Origin: Oleispirillum naphthae
GTDB taxonomy: Bacteria; Pseudomonadota; Alphaproteobacteria; Rhodospirillales; Rhodospirillaceae
DNA: 64,000 nucleotides
NCBI GenBank assembly: GCA_027864655.1
Contig: JAQAZG010000010.1
Coordinates: forward strand, 1-64,000
Direction: 5' to 3'
Shown here: one piece after another, positions 48,408 to 56,915 of the stretch
How the letters are laid out: every line of letters starts with the position of its first letter
Position numbering within the stretch: the first letter of the stretch is position 1
Notes under the pieces: model-generated
The model's input: the letters and a program-made list of their open reading frames with translations, nothing else
The model's database searches: none
Told to the model about the DNA's origin: nothing
Program-made: the position numbers and the translations under genes

Positions 48408-49331
48408 GTGAAGCGTGGCGTGTTGAGCGCGCGGGCGGTAGGGCTGCTGCTGCTGGTGCCGCCGCCGTTGTTCTGGGCGGGCAACTTCATCGTCGGGCGG
48501 GCGATGCGCGGCGACGTGCCGCCGTTCACCCTGTCGTTCTGGCGCTGGGTGATCGCCTTTTTCTGCCTGCTGCCCTTCGCGTGGAAGCCGATGCGCCGCG
48601 ATTGGCCGCTCTATTGGCGCTATCGCCGGCACCTGCTGCGCATCGCGCTGGCGGGGGTGACGGCGTTCAACTCGCTGATCTACGTCGGCCTGCAATGGAC
48701 CGCTGCGGCCAACGGCCTGTTGCTCAATTCCTTCATCCCCATCCTCATCGTCCTCTTCGGCGCGGTGTTCTACCGCCAGAGGCTGAGCCTGGCGCAGGCC
48801 GCGGGCCTCGCGCTGTCGTTCGCGGGGGTGCTCGCCATCATCCTGCATGGGGAGTGGGAAAGGCTCGCCACGCTCTCCTTCTCGGCGGGCGACCTCGTGG
48901 TGTTCTGCGCGATGATCTCGTGGGCGCTCTATACCCTGTGGCTGCGCGCCATCCCGCCGGAGATCGACCGCATCGGCCTGATGGGCGCGCAGATCGCCGT
49001 GGCGTTCCTGTTTCTCGTGCCGATGTACCTGGGGGAACTCGCCTTCGGCTATGCGCCGAACTGGCGGGCGGAAAGCTTCGCCGCGCTCGCCTACCTCGGG
49101 GTGTTCCCCTCGGTGCTGGCGTACCTCTTCTACAACATCGGCGTCGCCCGCGTCGGCGCGGCGCGGGCGGGGATGTTCATCCACCTCATCCCGGTGTTCG
49201 GGGTGATCCTCGCCGTGCTGTTCCTCCACGAAACGCTGCACCTCTACCACGCCCTCGGCATGGCGGCGATCCTCTCCGGCATCGCGCTCGCCACGCTGCG
49301 GGTGAAAACCAAAACCTTGCGGAGGGTCTAG
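48408..49331 (+). CDS. EamA/DMT family transporter
   Basis: The 307-residue protein has ten membrane helices in two EamA repeats, with PPPLFWAGNFIVGRAMRGD at the start and AYLGVFPSVLAYLFYNIGV in the second half. The start is GTG 48408 with GAAGGAGG upstream. The last residues, KTKTLRRV, and the TAG stop are encoded by the flanking hairpin of palindromic element copy E, so the C-terminus appears to have been replaced by repeat sequence. Substrate unknown. Confidence 0.88.
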   Translation: MKRGVLSARAVGLLLLVPPPLFWAGNFIVGRAMRGDVPPFTLSFWRWVIAFFCLLPFAWKPMRRDWPLYWRYRRHLLRIALAGVTAFNSLIYVGLQWTAAANGLLLNSFIPILIVLFGAVFYRQRLSLAQAAGLALSFAGVLAIILHGEWERLATLSFSAGDLVVFCAMISWALYTLWLRAIPPEIDRIGLMGAQIAVAFLFLVPMYLGELAFGYAPNWRAESFAALAYLGVFPSVLAYLFYNIGVARVGAARAGMFIHLIPVFGVILAVLFLHETLHLYHALGMAAILSGIALATLRVKTKTLRRV

Positions 49332-49341
49332 ACCCTCCGCG

Positions 49342-49441
49342 CCTCCCATAACTTCTTGTTTTCGCGCGAAGCGCCATAGGTTTGCGGCGGTTGCCACAGG
49401 GGTGCTGCCTGCCGCTTTCGCGGCGAAAAACTTAGGGGAGG
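49342..49441 (+). repeat. Dispersed palindromic element, copy E
   Basis: This copy is in the orientation of copy B: it begins CCTCCCATAACTTC, then TTGTTTTCGCGCGAAGCGCC, and ends CGCTTTCGCGGCGAAAAAC and TTAGGGGAGG. The central palindrome is more degenerate than in other copies. The hairpin GGAGGGTCTAGACCCTCC precedes it and contains the stop codon of the EamA gene. Confidence 0.75.
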
Positions 49442-49560
49442 CCTGGAGGGATTGGAACCCCGATCCCCGAAGGGGACAAATCGCCCCGGTGGGGCGATTT
49501 GAGGGTGGAAATCCCCCGGAGGGAAAGCCCTCCAGGCGGGGAGCGAGGCGGCAGCCCCGC
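49442..49560. repeat. Nested hairpin array between convergent genes
   Basis: Outer arms CCTGGAGGG and CCCTCCAGG flank inner hairpins including ATCCCCGAAGGGGA and the perfect ten-base stem AAATCGCCCC/GGGGCGATTT (49478-49500). A GGGGAGC/GCAGCCCC stem follows. The array resembles the satellite hairpins elsewhere and may end transcription from both sides. Confidence 0.65.
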
Positions 49561-49565
49561 GAAGA

Positions 49566-50579
49566 CTAGAACCCCTCCAGCACGATCTTGCCGCACGCCT
49601 TGCCGCTTTCGAGGAGGGCGTGCGCCGTCTTCAGGTTGGCGGCGTCGATCGGCCGCATCACCTCGGTGAGCGTGGTGCGGATGCGCCCCGCATCGACGAG
49701 GCGGGCCACCTCGTCCAGCAGCTTGCCCTGCTCGTCCATGTCCGGGGTCTGAAAGATCGGGCGGGTGAACATCAGCTCCCAGTGGATGGACACCGCCTTG
49801 CGCTTGAAGGGCAGAACGTCCAGCGTCTCCGGGTCGTCGATCAGGCCGAAGCGGCCCTGCGGCGCGATCAGCTCGACGATCTCCGCAAGGTGGAGCCGCG
49901 TCTGCGTGGTGGAAAAGACGAACGACGGCGCGCCGAGGCCGAGCGCCGCAACCTGCGCGGCCAGCGGCTTGCGGTGGTCGATCACGTGGTGCGCGCCGAG
50001 CGACTTCACCCAGGCCACGGTCTCCGGGCGGGAGGCGGTGGCGATCACCGTGAGGCCGGTGAGCGCGCGCGCCAGCTGGATGGCGATGGAGCCCACGCCG
50101 CCCGCGCCGCCGACGATGAGCAGGGCGTTCGCCCCGCCCGCCACCGGGCGGCGCACGTCGATGCGGTCGAACAGCATCTCCCAGGCGGTGATGCTGGTGA
50201 GCGGCAGGGCCGCGGCCTCCGCATCGGAGAGGCTTTTCGGCTTGTGCCCGACGATCCGCTCGTCCACCAGATGGAGCTGGCTGTTGCTGCCGGGGCGGGC
50301 CAGCGACCCGGCGTAGAACACCGCGTCCCCCGGCTTGAACCCCCGCACCTCCGCCCCGGCGGCGGCGACGCGGCCCACCGCATCCCAGCCGAGCACGGCC
50401 CACTGTCCGGGTTCGGCCCCGGCGCGGCGGCGCACCTTGGTGTCCACCGGATTGACGGAAACCGCGGCCACCTCGACCAGCAGGTCGCGCGGACCGGGGG
50501 TGGGGTCGTCCAGTTCGACGTCGAGAAGCGAATCCTCCCGGTCGATGGCTCCGGCGGTCTTGTAGGCGACGGCTTTCAT
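49566..50579 (-). CDS. Zinc-independent quinone oxidoreductase-like MDR enzyme
   Basis: The 337-residue protein is a medium-chain dehydrogenase/reductase with the GroES-like domain (SVNPVDTKVR, VLGWDAVGRV), the NAD(P) motif LIVGGAGGVGSIAIQLAR (about 153-170), and ETLDVLPFKRKAVSIHWELMF typical of the ZinADH/YhdH-like branch. The zinc-ligand cysteines are missing. It is divergent from the HxlR regulator, which probably controls it, as in other HxlR-oxidoreductase pairs. Substrate may be a reactive quinone or enone. Confidence 0.87.
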   Translation of the reverse strand: MKAVAYKTAGAIDREDSLLDVELDDPTPGPRDLLVEVAAVSVNPVDTKVRRRAGAEPGQWAVLGWDAVGRVAAAGAEVRGFKPGDAVFYAGSLARPGSNSQLHLVDERIVGHKPKSLSDAEAAALPLTSITAWEMLFDRIDVRRPVAGGANALLIVGGAGGVGSIAIQLARALTGLTVIATASRPETVAWVKSLGAHHVIDHRKPLAAQVAALGLGAPSFVFSTTQTRLHLAEIVELIAPQGRFGLIDDPETLDVLPFKRKAVSIHWELMFTRPIFQTPDMDEQGKLLDEVARLVDAGRIRTTLTEVMRPIDAANLKTAHALLESGKACGKIVLEGF

Positions 50580-50684
50580 GGTTCGTGCTCCTTGGCGGCG
50601 ATGGCTATGAGCCGAAGATGCTGCTATATGCTCTTGAAGCCAATACGCACAAAGAACGCCATTAGTGTAAAAAAGGATACCGTC

Positions 50685-51095
50685 ATGGCCAAGGTCCGCT
50701 TCGCCCGCTTCGACGGCAGCCCCGGCTGCCCCGTGGAGGCCGCCATCGGCCTGATCGACGGCAAGTGGAAGTCGGTCATCCTCTTCCACCTGCTCGCGGG
50801 CACCCTGCGCTTCGGCGAAATCCGGCGGCATATCGTCAAGGTCACGCCGCGCATGCTCACCAACCAGCTGCGCGAGCTGGAGGAGGACGGCCTGATCGAA
50901 CGCAAGGTCTATGCCCAGGTGCCGCCCAAGGTGGAATACAGCCTCTCGCCGCTCGGCCGCAGCATGGAACCCGTCCTCCTCGCGCTCAAGACCTGGGGCG
51001 ACGCGCACATCGGCCTCTACGGCAAGCCGATTCAAAAACCAGGCCAGGGCGCTGCCCTGGACCCGCAAGGGGACTCGGTCCCCTTGACCTCATAA
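50685..51095 (+). CDS. HxlR family transcriptional regulator
   Basis: The 136-residue winged-helix regulator has PGCPVEAAIGLIDGKWKSVIL with the conserved Cys, LRFGEIRRHI, TPRMLTNQLRELEEDGLIERK and KVEYSLSPLGRSM. HxlR proteins often sense aldehydes or oxidants. The normal family end is near GLYGKP; the last 20 or so residues are encoded by palindromic element copy F and its hairpins, and the stop TAA lies in the element end CTCATAACTTGG. The gene is divergent from the oxidoreductase. Confidence 0.9.
   Translation: MAKVRFARFDGSPGCPVEAAIGLIDGKWKSVILFHLLAGTLRFGEIRRHIVKVTPRMLTNQLRELEEDGLIERKVYAQVPPKVEYSLSPLGRSMEPVLLALKTWGDAHIGLYGKPIQKPGQGAALDPQGDSVPLTS
51043..51085. repeat. Satellite hairpins preceding palindromic element copy F
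   Basis: The hairpins CCAGGGCGCTGCCCTGG and CAAGGGGACTCGGTCCCCTTG repeat the arrangement in front of copy C. They are translated as the tail of the HxlR regulator. Confidence 0.7.
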
Positions 51096-51179
51096 CTTGG
51101 TTTTTGCGCGCAGCGCGATAGAGCCATCGCGCGGCGTGACGGTTGCTTGCCGCTGCGCGGCGAAAAGCCAGTTAGGGGG
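51088..51179 (+). repeat. Dispersed palindromic element, copy F
   Basis: It begins CCTCATAACTTGG then TTTTTGCGCGCAGCGC, has the central ATCGCGCGGCGTGACGG segment and ends GCGCGGCGAAAAGCC followed by AGTTAGGGGG. Orientation is that of copy B. A further hairpin, CAAGGGGCCTCCCGGCCCCTTG, follows at about 51181-51202. This copy lies between tandem genes (regulator and purT). Confidence 0.8.
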
Positions 51180-51285
51180 TCAAGGGGCCTCCCGGCCCCT
51201 TGTGGGTTCGGGCGAAGCCCGACCTTGTTTTCCCCCGCGAGAATCGCGGCTATGATGCCGCGATCGATCGAGCATGGGGGGACGA

Positions 51286-52470
51286 ATGACTGCGATTGCG
51301 AAGATTCTGCTGCTGGGCTCCGGCGAACTGGGCCGCGAGTTCGTGATTTCCGCCAAGCGCCTGGGGGCGCATGTGGTGGCTTGCGACTCCTACGCCGGGG
51401 CTCCGGCGATGCAGCTTGCCGACGAGGCGGAGGTGTTTTCCATGCTCGATGCGGCGGCGCTCAACGCGGCGATCGCGAAGCACAAGCCGGACTACATCGT
51501 CCCCGAGATCGAGGCGATCCGTACCGAGGTGCTGAAGGAGGTGGAGGACGCGGGGTTCACCGTGGTGCCCTCCGCCCGCGCCACGATGATGACGATGAAC
51601 CGCGACCGCATCCGCGAGGTGGCGGCGCAGGAGCTCGGCCTGCCCACCTCCACCTACACCTACGCCGAGACGTTGGACGAGATGCGCGCCGCGGTGGAGC
51701 AGATCGGCGTTCCCTGCGTGGTCAAGCCGGTGATGTCGTCCTCCGGCAAGGGGCAGAGCATCGTGCGCGACGCGGCCAAGGTGGATGCCGCCTGGGATTA
51801 TGCGGTGGCGGGGATGCGCGGCGACCGCCGGCGGGTGATCGTCGAGGCGTTCATTCCCTTCGATTACGAGATCACCCTGCTCACCGTGCGCACCCGCGAA
51901 GGCGTGCTGTTCTGCCCGCCGGTGGGGCACCGGCAGGAGCGCGGCGACTATCAGGAAAGCTGGCAGCCCGCCGCGATGTCCGCCGCCGCGGTGGCGGAGG
52001 CGGAGCGCCAGGCCAAGGCGGTGGTGGACAACCTCGGCGGCTACGGCATCTTCGGCGTGGAGTTCTTCGTTTTGGGGGACAAGGTGATTTTTTCCGAACT
52101 GTCGCCGCGGCCGCACGATACCGGCATGGTGACCCTGATCTCGCAGAACCTCACCGAGTTCGACCTGCATGCCCGCGCCATCCTCGGCCTGCCGATTCCG
52201 GCGATCCGGCAATACGGGCCGAGCGCCTCGGCGGTGATCCTCGCCGACCGCAATTCCGCGGACTTCGTGGCCGGGGGGCTGGCGGCGGCGCTGACGCCGG
52301 AGGTTCCGGGCATCGACCTCGACCTGCGCATCTTCAACAAGCCGACGACGCGGCCCTACCGCCGCATGGGCGTGGCCCTGGCGCGGATGTGCGGCGGCGG
52401 AGATGCCGACGCCGCCCGCGCCGCGGCGAAGGCGGCTGCGGCGAAGGTGAGGATTTCCTACAAGGAGTAA
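51286..52470 (+). CDS. purT: Formate-dependent phosphoribosylglycinamide formyltransferase
   Basis: PurT uses formate and ATP to formylate GAR in purine synthesis, bypassing the folate-dependent PurN step. The 394-residue protein has the ATP-grasp layout: [50 protein letters not shown] (P-loop) and EVNPRPHDTG-like [19 protein letters not shown]-like [16 protein letters not shown]. The ATG at 51286 lacks a strong Shine-Dalgarno but matches the family start. Confidence 0.95.
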   Translation: MTAIAKILLLGSGELGREFVISAKRLGAHVVACDSYAGAPAMQLADEAEVFSMLDAAALNAAIAKHKPDYIVPEIEAIRTEVLKEVEDAGFTVVPSARATMMTMNRDRIREVAAQELGLPTSTYTYAETLDEMRAAVEQIGVPCVVKPVMSSSGKGQSIVRDAAKVDAAWDYAVAGMRGDRRRVIVEAFIPFDYEITLLTVRTREGVLFCPPVGHRQERGDYQESWQPAAMSAAAVAEAERQAKAVVDNLGGYGIFGVEFFVLGDKVIFSELSPRPHDTGMVTLISQNLTEFDLHARAILGLPIPAIRQYGPSASAVILADRNSADFVAGGLAAALTPEVPGIDLDLRIFNKPTTRPYRRMGVALARMCGGGDADAARAAAKAAAAKVRISYKE

Positions 52471-52477
52471 GCCCCCG

Positions 52478-52825
52478 ATGAGCGTCACCGTCTACGGCAT
52501 CAAGAACTGCGGCACCATGCGGAAGGCGTTCGCCTGGCTTGCGGAGAGGGGCGTCGCCTATGCCTTCCACGACTACAAAAGGGAAGGCGTGACGGAAGAG
52601 GCGCTGGCGCGCTGGTGCGAGGCGGCGGGCTGGGAGAAGGTGATCAACCGCGCGGGCATGACCTTCCGCAAACTGCCGGACGCGGCCAAGGCGGACCTGA
52701 CGCGGGAAAAGGCGATCGCCCTGATGCTGGCCCAGCCGGGAATGATCAAGCGCCCGGTGCTGGAAGCCCCCGGCACCCTGGAAATCGGCTTCAAGCCGGA
52801 AAGATACGCGGAGATTTTCCGGTAA
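52478..52825 (+). CDS. ArsC/Spx family reductase (YffB-like)
   Basis: The 115-residue protein starts MSVTVYGIKNCGTMRKAFAWL, the YffB-like thioredoxin-fold variant with one N-terminal cysteine, and contains YKREGVTEEALARW and KRPVLEAPGT. The single catalytic cysteine and RPV segment fit the Spx/MgsR-ArsC superfamily. It is seven bases after purT. Arsenate reduction is not implied; most YffB proteins are uncharacterised. Confidence 0.88.
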   Translation: MSVTVYGIKNCGTMRKAFAWLAERGVAYAFHDYKREGVTEEALARWCEAAGWEKVINRAGMTFRKLPDAAKADLTREKAIALMLAQPGMIKRPVLEAPGTLEIGFKPERYAEIFR

Positions 52826-52992
52826 TCGGATCGTCACCCCGCCCGGCGGCGGCGGCGCAGTTGTGCGTGGCTGCGCGGGGGCGATTCGCGCCCCGCGACG
52901 GCGGCTAGGGCGGCCGGGCGGCGCTTTTTCCGATGCAAACATGTGCAGACGGTGGCGGGTTTCCGCCTCTGGCAGGTTTTTGTGCACGTAAA

Positions 52993-53040
52993 ATGAAAAG
53001 ACTGTTGCACTTTTTAAAAATCATGGAACACTGCTTTCAT
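52993..53040. promoter_or_regulatory. Large inverted repeat spanning the rpiR-type start codon
   Basis: Arm 1, ATGAAAAGACTGTTGCAC (52993-53010), and arm 2, ATGGAACACTGCTTTCAT (53023-53040), are inverted repeats matching at about 13 of 18 positions, around a TTTTTAAAAA centre. Arm 2 includes the first bases of the regulator start codon. This is a strong candidate operator for autoregulation of the RpiR-type gene and control of the cluster. Confidence 0.55.
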
Positions 53041-53923
53041 GATCGATTCACTCACAGCACCCGCCCGTTCCGCCGAAGCGTCCAACGTGTTCGACCGCAT
53101 CCGGCAGCTTTACCCCACCCTGGCGAAGCAGCAGCGTGCGATCGCCGATCTGGTGCTGGAGCGCGGCCTCGAGACCGCCTTCCTCTCCACCACCCAGATC
53201 GGCGAGGAATCCGGCACCTCGGCGGCCACGGTGGTGCGCTTCACCCAGCTTCTCGGTTTCGAGAAGTTTGCGGATTTCGCCGACGAGCTGCACGAGCTGG
53301 TGCTGGCGGGCAAGCGGCCGATGAGCCAGCTCAAGGCCTCGCTGGAGGCCGCGGGCAGCGGCGGTTTCCCCACCCTTTCGGAAGGCCTGCGTCATGAGGC
53401 GGAGGGCCTCGCCGCACTCGCCAACCTGCAGCAGGACGATTCCTTCGCCGAGGCGGTGCGCCTGCTCTGCGCGGCGCGGCGCATCCGCGTGACCGGCGCG
53501 CGGTCGGCCTATGCGCTGGCCAACTACACCGGCTTCCTGCTGCGCGAGATGGTGGACAACGTCCGCTATTTCCCCGCCGGGGCGGAAGACGCCTTCGAGA
53601 TTCTCGAAACCGGCGAAGAGGAGGACGTCCTCCTCGTCATCTCGTTCCGCCGCTATGCGCGGAATTCGCTGCGCCTCGCCGAATTCGCCGCCAAGCGCGG
53701 CGTGCGGGTGATCGTGCTGACCGACGTGCGCGCCTCGCCGCTGGTGCCGCTGGCGGATGTGGCGTTGTTCGCGCCGACGATCACGCCCTTCTATTCCTAC
53801 GTCGCGCCGATGGCGGTGCTGAACGCCCTGGTCTGGGGCTTCGCCCGCGCCAAGGGCGACAGCCTCCTCCGCGCGTTCGAGCGGCGGCAGCAGATGCTGC
53901 TCGAACAGAAGGTCTTTATCTGA
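53039..53923 (+). CDS. MurR/RpiR family transcriptional regulator
   Basis: The 294-residue protein has the N-terminal HTH_6 domain (about 15-90; VFDRIRQLYPTLAKQQRAIAD, GEESGTSAATVVRFTQLLGF) and a C-terminal SIS domain (about 140-270; RIRVTGARSAYALANYTGF, DVLLVISFRRYARNSLRLAEFA). RpiR-type SIS domains bind phosphosugars in known cases, but relatives beside amino acid or acid catabolism genes are common. It heads the cluster; a large inverted repeat covers its start. Confidence 0.92.
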   Translation: MIDSLTAPARSAEASNVFDRIRQLYPTLAKQQRAIADLVLERGLETAFLSTTQIGEESGTSAATVVRFTQLLGFEKFADFADELHELVLAGKRPMSQLKASLEAAGSGGFPTLSEGLRHEAEGLAALANLQQDDSFAEAVRLLCAARRIRVTGARSAYALANYTGFLLREMVDNVRYFPAGAEDAFEILETGEEEDVLLVISFRRYARNSLRLAEFAAKRGVRVIVLTDVRASPLVPLADVALFAPTITPFYSYVAPMAVLNALVWGFARAKGDSLLRAFERRQQMLLEQKVFI

Positions 53924-53947
53924 CCGGATTTCTCCCACAACGAAGCG

Positions 53948-55114
53948 ATGTCCATCATGTTCGAGGAAACCTATTTGCTGTCTCCGGGCCCGGTGAATAT
54001 TCCCGAGCGGGTGTTGCAGGCGATGCAGATCCGCTCGATGCACCACCGCTCGGCGGAATTCTCGGCGCTGCTTGCGCGCCTGCTTTCCAACATGCAGGCG
54101 ATCTTCCGCACCGCGCAGCCGATCCTGCCGGTGCACGCCACCGGCCGCGGCGCGGTGGAGGCGACGATCACCAACCTGCTCAGCCCCGGCGACGAGGTGG
54201 TGAGCGTCTGCAACGGCCGCTTCGGCGAGATGTATGCCGATATCGCCGCGGCCTACGGCGTCACCGCCCACCGCGTCTGCACCGACTGGGAGAAGGACGC
54301 CGACCTCGCCGCGGTCGATGCCGCGCTCGCCGCGCACCCCGCGGCCAAGGCCCTCACCCTGGTGCACAGCGAGTCCGCCACCGCGCTGGCCAACGACGTG
54401 GAGGCCCTGGCCAAGGTGGCGCATGCGCACGGGCGGATGGTCTTCGTCGATGCGGTGAGCTCGCTCGGCGGCATGCCCTTCGAGTTCGACGCCTGGGGCG
54501 TCGATGCCGCGGTCACCGCCTCGCAGAAGGCGCTGATGGGGCCGACCGGGCTGTCCTTCGCCGCGCTGAGCGACCGCGCGTGGGAGGCGGTGGAGGCCTC
54601 GACGCTGCCGAAGTACTACACCAAGTTCGCCTCGATCCGGAAGAACGTCTGCCGCGAGCGGCCGGAGACCCCCGGCTCCACCCCGGTCGCCCTGGTCGCG
54701 GCGCTGCTGGAAAGCACCTCGATGATTCTCGAAGAGGGGACCGACGTGGTCTATGCCCGTCACCGCCGCCTCTCGCAGGGGATCAAGGCGGCGCTGGTCG
54801 CCCTCGGCTTCCCGCTCTTCCCCGATGTCTGCGCGGCGCGCAGCGACACCCTCTCCGCCGCCTGGATGCCGGATGGGCTCAAGGCCGCGCAGATCAACAA
54901 GCCGATGCAGGAGATGTTCGGCGTGGTCGGCAAGTCGGGGCTGTTGCAGTACAAGGACAACGTGCTGCGCATCGGCCATATGGGCCACTTCCGCCAGAAG
55001 GATGCGCTGATCTGCGTCTCGGCGCTGGAGTTCGCCGCCCGCAGGCTCGGCATCACCCGGCGCATCGGCGCGGGGATGGAGGCTCTCCTCGGCACGATCG
55101 AGGAGCGGCCGTGA
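53948..55114 (+). CDS. Class V aminotransferase (serine/alanine-glyoxylate type)
   Basis: The 388-residue PLP enzyme resembles alanine/serine-glyoxylate and ureidoglycine-glyoxylate aminotransferases: LLSPGPVNIPERVLQAM, HATGRGAVEATITNLL, VFVDAVSSLGGMPFEFDAWGVD and the PLP lysine K194 in TASQKALMGPTGL. Such enzymes often use glyoxylate or pyruvate as amino acceptor. It is first of the structural genes, 24 bp after the regulator gene, and its stop overlaps the hydro-lyase start by one base (TGATG). Substrate unknown. Confidence 0.9.
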   Translation: MSIMFEETYLLSPGPVNIPERVLQAMQIRSMHHRSAEFSALLARLLSNMQAIFRTAQPILPVHATGRGAVEATITNLLSPGDEVVSVCNGRFGEMYADIAAAYGVTAHRVCTDWEKDADLAAVDAALAAHPAAKALTLVHSESATALANDVEALAKVAHAHGRMVFVDAVSSLGGMPFEFDAWGVDAAVTASQKALMGPTGLSFAALSDRAWEAVEASTLPKYYTKFASIRKNVCRERPETPGSTPVALVAALLESTSMILEEGTDVVYARHRRLSQGIKAALVALGFPLFPDVCAARSDTLSAAWMPDGLKAAQINKPMQEMFGVVGKSGLLQYKDNVLRIGHMGHFRQKDALICVSALEFAARRLGITRRIGAGMEALLGTIEERP

Positions 55115-56382
55115 TGGGCGCGACGATCGCCGAGAAGATTCTCTCGCGGCGGGCCGGCCGCGCGGTCGCGCCCGGCGACGTGGTGGTGATCGACGCCGAC
55201 TATGCGATGGCCAACGACGGCTCCGGGCCGATGTCGATCCGCCTGTTCGACCGCCTGGAGATGCCGGTGCGCCATCCGGAGCGCATCGTCCTCGTCGTCG
55301 ATCACTACGTGCCCTGCCCCAACGACAAGGTGGCGGGCCTGCTCAAGGAAATGGCGGATTTCGCCGCCCGCCACGGCATCAAGCTGTTCCGCGCCGGAGA
55401 CGGCATCTGCCACCGCCTGATGCCGGAGCAGGGCTACGTCCGCCCCGGCGCGGTGGTCGTCGGCGCGGATTCCCACAGCACCACCTACGGCGCGCTCAAC
55501 GCCTTCGCCGCCGGCATCGGCTCTTCGGATTTCGCCGGGGTGCTCGCCACCGGCCGGCTGTGGTTGCAGGCGCCCGCCTCGATCCGCATCGAGCTTGCGG
55601 GCGCGCTCGGCGCCGGGGTCTACGCCAAGGATCTGGCGCTGCATGTGGTCGGCGAGATCGGCGCCGACGGCGGCACCTACCGCGTGCTGGAATACGGCGG
55701 CGCGGGCGTCGCCTCCATCGACATGGAAGGGCGCTTCACCCTCTGCAACATGGGGGTGGAGACCGGCGCCAAGGCGGCGGTGATGCCGTGCGACGCGGTG
55801 ACGGAGCGCTGGATCCGCGACAACCCGCACCTCGAAGACGCGGCGGCGGCGGGCGGGGTGGCGGCGGATGCGGATGCGGCCTATGCCGGGCGTCTCGCCG
55901 TCGATCTGTCCCGCCTCGAGCCGATGCTCGCCGCGCCGCACCGCGTCGATAACGTCCACCCGGTGGCGGACTGGCAGGAAACGGCGATCTCTTCCGCGGT
56001 CATCGGAACCTGCACCAACGGCAGTCTGGAGGACATGCGCATCGCCGCGGCCATCCTCGCGCCGCGCGGCATCGCCTCCGGGGTGCAGCTGCTGGTGGTG
56101 CCGCCGTCGCGGCAGATTCTCGCGCAGGCGATCGCCGAAGGGCTGATCTCGGTGTTCGTCGAAAAGGGGGCGGTGATCGTGCCGCCCGGCTGCGGCCCGT
56201 GCTGCGGCGCGCTCAACGGCGTTCCCGCCGACGGCGGCGTCGCGGTTTCCACCGCCAACCGCAACTTCAAGGGGCGCATGGGCAACGTCAATTCCGAGGT
56301 CTTCCTCGCCTCTCCCGCCACCGTGGCGGCCTCCGCCGCCACCGGCCACATCACCGATCCGCGGAGGTTGTCCGATGTCTGA
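55114..56382 (+). CDS. LeuC-like (3-isopropylmalate dehydratase/homoaconitase) large subunit
   Basis: The 422-residue protein belongs to the archaeal-type LeuC/homoaconitase branch of the aconitase family. The [4Fe-4S] ligands are visible as IGTCTNGS (about 293) and CGPCCGAL (about 360). In most family members the first motif ends with Arg (CTNGR); here it is Ser. It overlaps the small-subunit gene by eight bases. A leucine role is unlikely because no leuA, leuB or other leucine gene is present; dehydration or isomerisation of a different 2- or 3-hydroxy diacid is inferred. Confidence 0.88.
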   Translation: MGATIAEKILSRRAGRAVAPGDVVVIDADYAMANDGSGPMSIRLFDRLEMPVRHPERIVLVVDHYVPCPNDKVAGLLKEMADFAARHGIKLFRAGDGICHRLMPEQGYVRPGAVVVGADSHSTTYGALNAFAAGIGSSDFAGVLATGRLWLQAPASIRIELAGALGAGVYAKDLALHVVGEIGADGGTYRVLEYGGAGVASIDMEGRFTLCNMGVETGAKAAVMPCDAVTERWIRDNPHLEDAAAAGGVAADADAAYAGRLAVDLSRLEPMLAAPHRVDNVHPVADWQETAISSAVIGTCTNGSLEDMRIAAAILAPRGIASGVQLLVVPPSRQILAQAIAEGLISVFVEKGAVIVPPGCGPCCGALNGVPADGGVAVSTANRNFKGRMGNVNSEVFLASPATVAASAATGHITDPRRLSDV

Positions 56383-56911
56383 TCCGGCGGCCGGCAAGGC
56401 CTGGGTGTTCGGCGACGACGTCAACACCGACTACATCATCTCCTCCAAGCGCAAGCGCGACACCCTCGACCCGGTGAAGCTCGCCGCCTTCCTGATGGAA
56501 GACATCCGGCCCGGCTTCGGCGGCATGGTCTCTCCCGGCGACTTCCTGGTCGGCGGCAGGAACTTCGGCTGCGGCTCGGCGATGGAGATCGCCACCGACG
56601 TGATCCGCGGCGCGGGCATCCGCGCGGTGCTGGCCAAATCCTTTTCGCGCACCTTCTTCCGCAACGGCATCAACGGCGGCCTTCTGATGATCGCCGTGGA
56701 TACCGACGGCATCGCCGAGGGCGACCCTCTGGCGGTCGAGGAGCGCGGCGGCGCAACCGGTGTGCGCAACCTGCGCACCGGCAGGGACTATGCGGGGGCT
56801 GGGGTCTCCCCGCTGCTCGACGAGATCGCCCGCGCAGGCGGGCTGATCGCCTATCTCCGGCTCAATCGCGGCTTCGGGCTTACCCCGGACGGGCGCGCAG
56901 GCAAGGACTGA
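56375..56911 (+). CDS. LeuD-like hydro-lyase small subunit with atypical loop
   Basis: The 178-residue swivel domain has WVFGDDVNTDYIISS, RNFGCGSAMEIATDVIRGAGI (the GCGS substrate-binding motif) and SRTFFRNGINGGLLMI. In LeuD and homoaconitase small subunits the loop after the D-x-I-I motif carries a YL-type sequence that sets substrate range; here it reads SSKRKRDTLDP. This suggests another substrate. It pairs with the preceding large subunit by overlap. Confidence 0.88.
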   Translation: MSDPAAGKAWVFGDDVNTDYIISSKRKRDTLDPVKLAAFLMEDIRPGFGGMVSPGDFLVGGRNFGCGSAMEIATDVIRGAGIRAVLAKSFSRTFFRNGINGGLLMIAVDTDGIAEGDPLAVEERGGATGVRNLRTGRDYAGAGVSPLLDEIARAGGLIAYLRLNRGFGLTPDGRAGKD

Positions 56912-56915
56912 TACC

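Noticed and set aside
55114-56911. Leucine biosynthesis leuCD
   Set aside because: No leuA or leuB nearby, atypical specificity loop, and a catabolic transporter context.
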